Positions 36,962-47,514 of a stretch of DNA of 64,000 bases are shown here, one piece after another. Each line of letters starts with the position of its first letter. Within the stretch, counting starts at the first letter, position 1. The notes beneath the pieces are model-generated. The model made no database searches. It had not been told where the DNA came from and saw only the letters and a program-made list of their open reading frames with translations. Made by a program: the position numbers and the translations under genes. Source of the stretch: Warburgia ugandensis (taxonomy: Eukaryota; Streptophyta; Magnoliopsida; Canellales; Canellaceae); assembly GCA_035236585.1 (NCBI GenBank), contig CP141138.1:26175437-26239436 (forward strand), read 5' to 3'.

Positions 36962-37275
36962 ATGGATGTTCAACCCACTCTTTCCCTTAACAATACTATC
37001 CACTATCCATATGACAAACTCAACACTTCCTATTACACACTCTTGAGCATGCAGTGACTTCTTATCCTTGAATCCTGTGAATACTAGGGCTAATTGAAGG
37101 AACTGATATCTGTCCTCCTACCACTATTTCATTCATTGCCTCAATATTCGAGGATCTTCTCTCCTATCTTTATGGCCACACCTCCTCCCAATCTTAGTGG
37201 CTATGCTTAAACAAGTATTTGGACTAGTCTACAAAAAAAGGCTTCTGCAGATTCATATGTAACTATTAAAACTGG
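36962..37275 (+). pseudogene. Copia gag, N-terminal part
   Basis: The ATG at 36962 starts M-D-V-Q-P-T-L with Y-D-K-L-N and Y-Y-T-L-L-S-M-Q, a copia gag opening, but a TGA follows soon after (about 37054). Sequence before the CACTA insertion reads W-T-S-L-Q-K-K-A-S-A and continues across it. Confidence 0.7.
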
Positions 37276-37949
37276 CACTACTAAAATTTGGGCTTTATAA
37301 GACAACAAATATAAGGCGGTTTTAATAAAATCTTAAAATAATATAAGACAGCTTACAAAAACCATCTTATATTTTTAAAATAATATAAGACAGTTATCCA
37401 TATAAAATTTTTATGAGATGGTTATGTGAAAATCGTCTTATATTATTAACAATATAAGATGATTTCTAAAGACCATCTTATACTTTTCATGTTTTATAAG
37501 TTGAAGTTTAATTAATTCTCGGCTTCTTCAATGAAAACTCAAACATTGGGTTGTATTTATATGCACTTTGTCTCGAACTTGTATTTTCTTAGTTGATATC
37601 TTTTGGATAGTATTCATTCTTGTTCTTTGTCATATGTTTACTTTTATTTGATATTTATGGGTATAAAATTCCTTTTCTTTTTCTTCTTGCATTTGCGTGA
37701 TATATACATACATATGTATGAATCAGTATGAACATTTATTTGTGTGGATTAGTCATATTTTTGCTTCATTCTTACTTTTCCAATCCTAGACTTGAAAAGA
37801 GTTGACTCCTGTAATATATATTAATTATATATGCTTTTACTAACTATGTACATTTTATGTGTACACCAAGTATTTAGTTAATTCCTAACCCTTGTTATTA
37901 TTATCTTTTCATATTTAGAAAGTGTTCACACACATTTGAAATTCAACTT

Positions 37950-38580
37950 TTGGATGAAATGGACAAATATGCTTGGATGTGTGTGGAAAGATCATCAAGA
38001 GAATATGAGGAGGGAATAGAAGAGTTCAATGAGTTTGCACTTGGGGTAGGTGGTGATTGTAATCGAAAACGATGTCCATGCTCAAGATATGAAAACTTAA
38101 AAGAGGTTACTGATGTTAACTTGAGAGAACATTTGTGCTTCAATGGAGTTGATGAAAGTTATTGCCCCTGGATGTGACATGGAGAGGAAATACCTCTAAG
38201 AAGTGGTGAAGATAGTAAGACAACTGCACCTATGTTTTGAGATGTGCACAATGATTTCCAAGATAACCTAGTACAATTTCAGACTGCATTGGAGGAAGTC
38301 GATGAGCCATTGTAAGTTGGGTATACAAATTATACCAAGGTATACAAATTATACCAAGTTGTTTATAGCTATAGAATTTTACAACATGAAGTCAAGATTT
38401 AGTATTTCATATCAAAGTTTTACAGAATTGTTGAAAGTCATTGGTAAAATGTTGTACAAGGAGAACAAATTGGTAAGGTTAACATGGGAGACAAAGAAAA
38501 CCTTGGTTGCATGCAAGTTGATGCATACAAACACTAAGTGTGTGTGCATTACTACCGCCCTCCAACTAGATGTGCCCTAG
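37950..38580 (+). pseudogene. CACTA transposase (TNP2-like), N-terminal remnant
   Basis: The frame at 37950-38177 matches the transposase-associated domain of plant CACTA elements: W-M, R-S-S-R-E-Y-E-E-G-I-E-E-F, C-P-C-S-R-Y, R-E-H-L-C-F-N-G and Y-C-P-W-M. The next codon is TGA where Trp is usual before H-G-E, and the frame then continues. A second piece, 38302-38580, matches the following region: L-Y-N-M-K-S-R-like start, S-F-T-E-L-L-K-V, E-N-K-L and E-T-K-K-T-L. The catalytic core beyond this is not recognisable. This is a broken gene needing another copy for movement. Confidence 0.8.
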
Positions 38581-39225
38581 CATTTCTTATAGAAGTAGAT
38601 GATATCCATACTATTAGGGATGTGATTGGATATCATGTAGCTTAGTGGGAGAGGTATATCAAAACAATGATTTCCAAGTTATGTATATGGTAACACAACA
38701 TCATGTTCAACAATAACTTTAAAGCCTAAGCTAAATTTGTAAATATTATTTGCATTGTAATGTTAACCAAAAGAAATGCAACGCACCATTGAGGTGACCT
38801 CCTCCCTAGCAACAAATTATGGTGTATCAATTGCCCCATCTCAGGTATTTATATCGATTTTTAGGATAAAATTGAATCTCTTTGACACTTCATATATATA
38901 TATATATATATATATATTCTTTACTAATTTATGAAAAATTACATCTACAGTGTAAGCATTAGGTGTAAGTTCTACCCAACACTCCATTCCTGAGAGGACT
39001 ATACAGACTGATCAATGAAGATATCAAAATTAGCTCTGTAAGATAGAGGCCGGTGTACTTGCACATGATGCTATTGAGGTTCTAATCATGAAAGACGACC
39101 TCTTAGCCATATGTAATATGGATCAGTTGGAATACACGCACGTCATTGTCTATATCGAGTATGTCTTGTAATTACTCTATTAAGAATCAAATTGACATTA
39201 CTTATTAACAGGACATGATAAGTAT

Positions 39226-42131
39226 TTGACGTTAAGTTTATGTAGGTCTTTGTATGATAAATTACAAAGATTAAAGGTTAAGGACGCTTACAAATTCCTT
39301 GACCTTGCTGTTGTCTTTGGCCCAAAGGAGCATTTGCCCAAGAAGAAACAAATAGAAGATATCATACCTAGGTTCTTTGTTGTGACAAGGGACAGGCCTT
39401 ACCGATTCCATACAATAGTGGGTAAGTTATTACATGTCTTACTACCATTCCACATAAACATGAATATTTATATAAGTTAAGTTTTTCAAATTGATTCATT
39501 ATATAGGTCCCATTGGATGCTACTAGCTTTAGATGTGTATGGAGGAATTGCAATGTTTTTTATTCTTGTGGAGTGCACATTCAAGGCCTGCTAATGGAAT
39601 TAATCAATAAGTAAGTTTGACTTTTATTTCATTCATTATAATAGTTGGATAACTGATAAATATCCTCTTTATTTATATATAATGCTTTTATTTATATGTT
39701 ACCACCCCGTCGGGCCCACAACAACGATATTGTCCCGTGCACACTCACGTGCCATGGGTTTTGGTTCTCCCCCGCGTCCAAGGGAAAAGGCCTCATTGTT
39801 GTGAAGGGAGAGAACCCCCCTTATAACCCATAGCCCATCACCCCCCTAGCCGATGTGGGACTAACTCTCCTGCATCCCACCCTCAGACCATCTTGGGTCC
39901 CCTCATAAGGCCAACCCTCAGGCCATCTTGGCGCGGTAGCCATCTCCCGCCTACAGGACACATGCCCCCGTGTGTCACCACACGAGCGACGGTGCGGCTA
40001 GCCATCCACCCTCGGGGTCAGGGTTTGGCTCTGATACCATTTGTCACAACCCCGTCAGGCTCACAACAACGATATTGTCCTGTGCGCACTCACGTGCCAC
40101 GGGTTTTGGTTCTCCCCACGTCCAGGGGAAACGGCCTCGTTCCTGTTATCAGAGATACGCATCGGACGATATTGTCCTCTTTGGGTCCCCTCAGAGTATC
40201 TTGGGCTATTGCTCAGAGTATCTTGGCCCGAAGCCTCAACCCATCTTGCGCACCCTCAACCCATTGGCTACCATGCCAAGATGGCCTGAGGGTTGGCCTT
40301 GTGAGGGGACCCAAGATGGTCTAAGGGCGGGACGCAGGAGAGTTAGTCCCACATCGGCTAGGGGGTGATGGGCTATGGGTTATAAGGGGGGTTCTCTCCC
40401 TTCACAACAATGAGGCCTTTTCCCTTGGATGCGGGGGAGAACCAAAACCCGTGGCACGTGAGTGCGCACGGGACAATATCGTTGTTGTGGGCCCGACGAG
40501 GTGGTAACAAATGGTATCAGAGCCAAACCCCGACCCCGAGGGTGGGTGGCTAGCCGCACCGTCGCTCGTGTGGTGACACACGGGGGCGTGTTACCCGTAG
40601 GCGGGAGATGGCTACCGCGCTAAGATGGTCTGAGGGTTGGCCTTGTGAGGGGACCCAAGATGGTCTGAGGGCGGGACGCAGGAGAGTTAGTCCCACATCG
40701 GCTAGGGGGTGATGGGCTATGGGTTATAAGGGGGGTTCTCTCCCTTCACAACAACGAGGCCTTTTCCCTTGGACGCAGGGGAGAACCAAAACCCGTGGCA
40801 CGTGAATGCGCACGGGACAATATCGTTGTTGTGGGCCCGACGGGGTGGTAACAAATGGTATTAGAGCCAAACCCCGACCCCGAGGGTGGGTGGCTAGCTG
40901 CACCGTCGCTCATGTGGTGACACATGGGGGCGTGTGTCCCGTAGGCGGGAGATGGCTACCGCGCCAAGATGGCCTGAGGGTTGGCCTTGTGAGGAGACCC
41001 AAGATGGTCTGAGGGCGGGACGCAGGAGAGTTAGTCCCACATCGGCTAGGGGGGTGATGGGCTATGGGTTATAAGGGGGGTTCTCTCCCTTCACAACAAT
41101 GAGGCCTTTTCCCCTGGATGTGGGGGAGAACCAAAACCCGTGACACGTGAGTGCGCACGGGACAATATCGTTGTTGTGGGCCCGACGGGGCGGTAACAAA
41201 TGGTATCAGAGCCAAACCCCGGCCCCGAGGGTGGGTGGCTAACCGCACCATCGCTCGTGTGGTGACACACTGGGGCGTGTGTCCCATAGGCGGGAGATGG
41301 CTACCATGCCAAGATGGCCTGAGGGTTGGCCTTGTGAGGGGACCCAAGATGGTCTAAGGGCGGGACGCAGGAGAGTTAGTCCCACATCGGCTAAGGGGGT
41401 TATGGGCTATGGGTTATAAGGGGGGTTCTCTCCCTTCACAGCAACGAGGCCTTTTCCCTTGGACGCGGGGGAGAACCAAAACCCGTGGCACGTGAGTGCG
41501 CACGGGACAATATCGTTGTTGTGGGCCCAACGGGGTGGTAACAAATGGTATCAGAGCCAAACCCCGACCCCAAGGGTGGGTGGGTGGCTAGCCGCACCGT
41601 CGCTCGTGTGGTGACACACGGGGGCGTGTGTCCCGTAGGCGGGAGATGGCTACCGCGCCAAGATGGCCTAAGGGTTGGCCTTGTGAGGGAACCCAAGATG
41701 GCCTGAGGGCGGGACGCAGGAGAGTTAGTCCCACATCGGCTAGGGGGGTGATGGGCTATGGGTTATAAGGGGGGTTCTCTCCCTTCACAACAACGAGGCC
41801 TTTTCCCCTAGATGCGGGGGAGAACCAGAACCCGTGGCACGTGAGTGCGCATGGGACAATATCATTGTTGTGGGCCCAACGGGGTGGTAACATTATATAT
41901 GTGCAGTTCATGGCTTAAATGGGCTGAAATAGAAAATATTAGCCATCCAACAAAATTAAATTGGAAAAGGGTCAAGGTAAGGTTAACTACTTCTTTAGTA
42001 TAACCATATAACCTAGACTTATAATTATACATGATATTTGAACCTTATGATCTATTGACTTTATTGTGCAGTGCCCTAGACAACAATCTAATTTGGATGT
42101 GGGTATTATGTTCTCAGATATATGATAACTC
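39226..42131 (+). pseudogene. Ulp1-like (C48) cysteine protease remnant in CACTA
   Basis: Pieces in order: 39226-39420 (R-S-L-Y-D-K-L, P-K-K-K-Q-I-E-D-I-I); 39505-39610 with S-H-W-M-L-L-A-L-D-V-Y, the His motif of Ulp1/SENP proteases; 41908-41976 with W-L-K-W-A-E-I and L-N-W-K-R-V-K before a GT; and 42072-42131 with C-P-R-Q-Q-S-N-L-D after an AG, the segment that precedes the catalytic Cys. There the reading shows D-V-G instead of D-C-G. A one-base deletion explains this, since the next frame reads C-G-Y-Y-V-L-R-Y-M. Ulp1 proteases remove SUMO-like tags, and plant CACTA and MULE elements are known to carry such domains. The TRIM array sits in what looks like an intron. Inactive. Confidence 0.75.
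39697..41892. mobile_element. Inverted tandem array of TRIM-like LTR units
   Basis: A GC-rich 2.2-kb island with TTATA on both sides (39692-39696 and 41893-41897). Plus-oriented LTR ends (...GGTGGTAACA) occur at 40509, 40853, 41198, 41543 and 41892, spaced 344-349 bp. The first four are followed after 2 bp by a PBS-like TGGTATCAGAGCC. On the left, LTRs run the other way, starting TGTTACCACC at 39697 and TGTCACAACC at 40043, with a minus-strand PBS at 40028-40040. The turn-over lies at about 40142-40255 in rearranged sequence. Each unit is an LTR of about 172 bp (from 'agagttagtcccacatcgg') plus a similar length of internal DNA. No coding. The open frames here arise from the repeats. Confidence 0.85.
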
Positions 42132-42963
42132 TCATTTGCGAAGGATTTAGGATCTCCCAATTGAGAAAATTCAATTAATAGATATATGATGTTATTGAAT
42201 ATAAAACAATTTTTTCACTAAAATATAATCTACAACTGTACTACTTGGATGCATGTGTTCCTTTTCTTTTTTTTTAATTTAAGTCTATGTAAGATTTCTT
42301 TATTTCACTAAGAAGTGTGTATGGAGAAGTTTGATGTGGAATGTTAGAAGTGTTACATGTGCATGAATGTATTTTGTAAAATGATTTATAGCCTCTAGAA
42401 AAGAAGTGATAAACTTCAAAAACTGTATGAACAATGTATAAACAAAAACCAACAAAGGAGCACATAATTCCTGAAGAAAGTATAAGAAATATAGGATGAT
42501 TTTTGAAAAACCATCCTATAAACTGATCAATATAGGACGGTTTTTTAAAAATCAAAAGTTTTAAAAAATTATCCTATATTGCTATGTATATAGGGTGGTT
42601 TTTCAAAAACCGTCCTTTATTAGACAGATTTATAAGATGGTTATTGAAAAACCATCCTATCTTAGGCACATTTATAAGATAGTTATTTAAAAATCGACAT
42701 ATATTTCACAGATATTACACACACTTATAGGAAAAACCATCCTATATTTTGCATATTTATAAGACGGGTTTTTGGAAGCCGTCTTATAAAAGTTAAGATA
42801 TATAAGATGGTTATTCAAAAACCGTCTTATAATATCTTTCATATAAGACAGTTTTTGTCTTATATTGGTTTTCATTTTACAAGACGGCCAGGTGTAAGAC
42901 GGTTTTATGACCATTTTTTATAGCCGTTTTTAACCATCTTATAAGCCCCTTGCTGTAGTAGTG

Positions 42964-43740
42964 TAGAGAAAGGTGATGATTCTATCACAATCTTTTTATG
43001 TAAGGCAAAACTCTTAGCGAATGAGTTAGCCACTGCCGAACAACTAACAGGAATAAGGGTGTTCAATGCCATAATTTACCGCAATCTTAGTTCTAATTTT
43101 AGTGACATCGTCACCATGTTATGAGTCTGAACCACGCCTGTACCATTTCATGATCTACATGGCATTTTACAAAGCCATGAACTACGCATCAAAGCAAACT
43201 CAGTCGCTGTTACTGCTGCTGCCTACTTGGCTCAGCGAGACAATTACTCCAAGACTCGTTCAAATCGTCCTAGTCCAACCCACTAATCAGCAGTCTAAAG
43301 TCAAGTATCAAGGCCGTAGGATATACACTCCACCATCTCACTATCCTTCTCCCCCACCAAGACCTCGCTACCCACGCCGCAGATACAGTAGATGCACTAA
43401 TCCTATTGCCGATCACTGTTACTATAAGCCACAATCCACTGATTATGCGCAAATCCCAAATGCTCATTATGCTTCTACTTGCAATCCAAGGAGGCCACCC
43501 ACCACATCACACCATCTCTCAACAATCTTCCGTTGCCAACGAAGTATCGGGGCCCTGATCAGCTACACGCCGGAAATGTTGAAGGTTTGGATATCGTTAA
43601 TATTGGCAATTCTTCTATTTGCACTAAAAATCAAAATTTCAAGTTAAACAATGTTCTTCATGTTCCTCAGATAAAAAAATCTACTTTTCGTTATAAAAAA
43701 AATTCGTGAAAATAATGTATTTTTTGAGTTCACTGACAAA
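42964..43740 (+). pseudogene. Copia gag/pre-integrase continuation
   Basis: Resumes with E-K-G-D-D-S-I and C-K-A-K-L-L-A-N-E-L. It then has S-V-A-V-T-A-A-A-Y-L-A-Q-R-D, a Pro/Arg-rich stretch with C-T-N-P-I-A-D-H-C in the zinc-knuckle position, and in another frame I-V-N-I-G-N-S and L-N-N-V-L-H-V-P-Q-I-K-K, the typical copia pre-integrase segment. Several frame changes are needed, so it is a relic. Confidence 0.75.
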
Positions 43741-43790
43741 ATTTTCGTTGTAAAGGACAATCAAACGAGGTCTTTACAATATCTCCCTCA

Positions 43791-46700
43791 GTAATTTTCC
43801 TGCTGAAGCTTCAAATAAAGTCACCTATCTTAGCACACATTTACAGCAAACCCACAAGAGCATCTATATGGGCCCGCCCACTAGAGGATCAATGCTGGTG
43901 AAAAGTGAAGAGAAGGAATAAGGAGGGCGGGGGGTTGGGACTGTTCTCTTCGTCTGTCATGGAAGATGGATAAGTAGTATTATATATGACATATATTTCC
44001 AAAAGACAAAAGTAAATCTTAAGCCACGAGGCAATATTAGATCATCTAGAAGGTACACAATCTCTAGAATGGGCCATCAACGTCTGCGTCACAATGTACT
44101 TCCAAAATTAGGGCCTTTTTCCCTTACCGAACACACCGCAATATAGATGAAGTTGCCGTGTCAAATAAGCATTGGCAGATATGAAAATGCCATTTAATAT
44201 TAATTTTTCCTGAATAAAATATGGGGTGCTGATATATACACCACCAGTTTCTTACCTGGGCCACTCCTTTTGTAAAGAAAGATAGAGATAGCTAGAGAGA
44301 GAAAAGTTGTGGCCCAAGCAAGAAAACCGGTGTATGTATCGTCACTCTGAACATAAAATAAGAATAAGAGAATGTGTGGCCACTGTAATGGACGTTCAGT
44401 AATGCAGCGTATAGGACAGCGTCCTCGTGTCGTTTTACAGTAGTTGGCTATGAACCAAGTCTTGGCACGAGCTTTTCTCGAGTCAACTTGGAGTGCCGTA
44501 TATAGATAGATAGGCACGTCATCTGCCAGACTTCAATAAACAGTTGACCGTCGTAAAAGAAAGACTTTTTTCCCTCCACCCTACCAAACCTTCAAGTAAC
44601 GCGTATCAATTTATACCATATCCACGCGTCACATATCTTTCCGCGTCTTCTTTGTCATGCACTTTTAAGGGAATCAATCCAATCACCCATCAACCACCCA
44701 AATGCAGAGCCTTTCATCAACTAACACCAAACTATGTGGTCTATGCTGATACATTCTGCAGCCTATCATACATGGTTCCCATTTATAACTTGATGATGCA
44801 CTATTCACAAAAAGGGTAGTACGGGGGCACGAAACTTCCACGTATTTAGGGTACAGGAAAGAGGCAGACCACAGAGTCGATAATGTACTATTCACAATGA
44901 TCCTCAAATTGATCACAGCCAGGAGAAAGATTTTCGCTCTGGAAATGATTTCAATTATCATGGATGTATTCGTCAGGCTTTTTTTAATCAATTGGTCACA
45001 ATGTCTATAATTGCCTACTGGTTGACATACGCAAAATGGCGTGTAAACAAGGGATGTGAAACGGCTATGTCGCTCTTTAAGCCTCAGCCCGCTTCCTCCT
45101 ACAGTGTCAAGTATATATTCTTTACAACCTTTAAAAGGCAATTGTAGTGTGTCAAATATGAACGCGTCCATATGATTTTGAAATACCGTAGGCTTTCCCG
45201 TTAAGTTAGTCAATTCACTAAGCTTCAGAGTGGTTACGGTATTTCATTATACAAAAGACATGTCCAAAGCCGTCGTGTTACTCGTTTCTGCTATTTATAT
45301 ACAGTAAAGTACATATGGGCCCAAGAAAATGAAAGAGGAAAAGGGAGAACACGCTTTGGTTTCCACAGTGATCCAAAGCAGTGTGGAGAAACGTTGTAAT
45401 CACTGCGTCGTCCATTTTCATCTGTTCAGAATACTAAGTCCGGGTTTTCCATGCCCCCAACAAATTTTAATCAAATTTCTACAACCACGCTCCTAACTGA
45501 ACCATTAATAATAACTCGTTAACTTTGAATTTACAAGAGAAGACGTGCTGTCTTCGATGACCTTGAATTTTAGAGTCCATCACCTTGGACTGATCTGTAT
45601 AATCTCATTGGTTATGTAATTGAAAAACCTCTGTCACACGTGTTCTTATTTTGGCATCGGTTACTGGATTTCCACACACGAAGGTGTCAATATCGGATTT
45701 CATGGCCGATGATCCAAACTGTTCATCTTCAGGTCACAACTTACATACTCCATCCCCTACAACTAATCTTAGCTAGTTGATAACCCTAACCTTCTGATCG
45801 GTCAGGTAGGAGTTCTCTACCATTCTTTTTCTTTACTTTCTAAGCCCTTTACAGAGTAATGGTGGTTACAATTTATATATCATGCAATGAAGGTGTTCTT
45901 TTGGTGCCTGGCTGATCTAGGATGCGGCATGAAGATGACCTGTTTGAAATTTGAATCAGAAAACTCTAGGTCCTACATGTCCCTTTTGCTTATATACCGA
46001 ATCAAACGCACAAACACCTTAGAGTTAAAAACAAACCATCAGAGTGAGTTCTTAGACCTAGTCTGTGTTGGGGATTTACAGTCCGCGCTCAAGATCAAGC
46101 ATACACAAAACACAAATTTTATATGGTTCTGCCAATATGCCTACGTCTACGGGAGGTGCAGAACAGTTTCACTATAAAATAAAATGATACACACGAAGAA
46201 TTACAAGGGGCATTTACAAGAAGAGAAAACAGGGAATAGGTTGTTCTTGATCAATCTTTAGTTCCTCCTTATTTATAGGATTTTCAGAGCTTAATTTTTA
46301 ACAAATTGTCATAGTTGACTTCGGCAGCTGACGGTGGCGCCCGCATTTGAAAGCTTCTGTCGGTGCAGAAAAGTTTGACAGTAACTGCTAAAAAAAAGGG
46401 GACTGGACCAACAGTCTGAGAACCACCTAGGCAGAGAGTAAAAATTGGGGCCATCATAAATAGACTAAATTGAAATTCTCACGCAGCAATGGTGCTAATT
46501 CATTTCTAATCGCCCAGAGAATTTTTTTGCCATTATTCTGAACCTTTTTTCCCTATGGTGGAGGGGTTGGGTTTGATTAAAAATGAAGAATTACAAAGGA
46601 AATCTGAGGCGATGAAATTTACTGAATTACAAAGGGAACCACTCACACTGTCCTAGATCTATCCATACGTAATTGGATGGAGCATGCGGATTTCAAACTT

Positions 46701-47514
46701 GAGACCTGCATCAAAGGAAAGGTGCCTCTTTTTCCAAACCCCATGGCTACTTAGGGCTTTTAGCCCGTTATTCTGAACTTGGTACCTCATTTTACCCCTC
46801 ACGACGAGAAGCGCTACGATCATCTGACGTATACATGGCTTATCTAAGATGGGACCCAGGATATGAAAGGATGGGCTCGTCTAAATCGGATGCTCCTACT
46901 TGCACCTTTAGCCATCGGTACACGTGCCGGCAGCCGACCACAACACAGACTCAACGGAAGAAGCCTTCATTCCGAAGCACGATTCAACACTTGTAAACAG
47001 TTAGTTCAAAATCATTTATTACGATTCACAGGTAATGACAAAGACGAAGACTTAGACTTGAGAAAATGGGGACATGAAGAAAATAGTCGTCACACTTATT
47101 TCTTCCCCTCGTAACACGCTTAGGACCATACAAAAGGAAAAGACGTCAAAATTAAAAATTTGCTTACGGTTGCATGCTGATGCAATCCTTCTTACATATG
47201 GGTTTATCTGCATCGTCTATAATATTAATTACATCTCTGCTCTATAATACCATGAATCTGGTTTTCAACATCAAGACTTTGAACGTTCACTCATCTTACG
47301 ACTAGATTCCTTCTCTTCTTCTTGGTCTTGCTATTCAACTTCACAGAGAGATTTACTGCTTACCAGATAAAGAATCAGGGGCGATGTATCTGGGCTGGGC
47401 TTAATTTTTCAGCCTAATGGCTCTTTGGATTTCTTTGAGGAAAATGCCTTTGACGTAATGCTTTTGCTTTCCCTGACTACTTGAATAAGTTTCCAGTTCC
47501 ATCAATTACCAGAG
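43791..47514. other. Upstream region of WRKY gene 2
   Basis: No second gene was recognised. Open frames at 44200-44517 and 44683-45213 (minus) and at 44544-44819, 45887-46177 and 46863-47114 (plus) lack family features. TTGACY W-boxes occur near 44480 (minus strand) and 44543, about 3 kb from the start codon. A block at about 46040-46200 ('gttggggatttacag', 'cctacgtctacggg') resembles a motif common in plant LTR ends. Confidence 0.45.
47417..47484 (+). promoter_or_regulatory. Two overlapping uORFs before WRKY gene 2
   Basis: uORF1, 47417-47458 (13 codons plus stop), ends in TAATG, whose ATG opens uORF2, 47458-47484 (8 codons plus stop). uORF2 ends 30 nt before the main ATG. They matter only if transcription starts upstream of 47417. 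A TATA-like 'ctctataatac' near 47240 would allow that. Confidence 0.4.

Larger units (their letters stand above)
37276..42963 (+). mobile_element. CACTA (En/Spm) transposon with Ulp1 gene remnant
   Basis: Left end CACTACTAAAATTTGGGC and right end, reverse complemented, CACTACTACAGCAAGGGGC; both are followed inward by TTATAAGA. Flanking triplets TGG and TAG could be a mutated 3-bp target duplication. Both subterminal zones (37290-37500 and 42490-42950) are packed with 'tataagacggtttt'-type repeats in both orientations, as expected for transposase-binding sites. Between them lie a TNP2-type transposase remnant and a Ulp1-like protease remnant. Without the nested TRIM array the element would be about 3.5 kb. 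It disrupts a copia gag. Confidence 0.9.
36636..43790 (+). mobile_element. Ty1/copia element split by a CACTA insertion
   Basis: 5' LTR 36636-36798, PBS, gag-like frame to 37275, then after the CACTA element (37276-42963) the continuation of gag, a zinc-knuckle-like region and the start of the pre-integrase region, fading at about 43790. RT, RNase H and the 3' LTR are absent. Stops and frameshifts make it dead. Confidence 0.8.

Noticed and set aside
39893-41696. Many 68-143-aa frames
   Set aside because: Repeats of the same translated TRIM unit in a GC-rich array with few stops; no protein family.
46660-46740. Possible tRNA-derived fragment
   Set aside because: 'ggatttcaaacttgagac' recalls a B box, but no second box, fold or ends could be identified.
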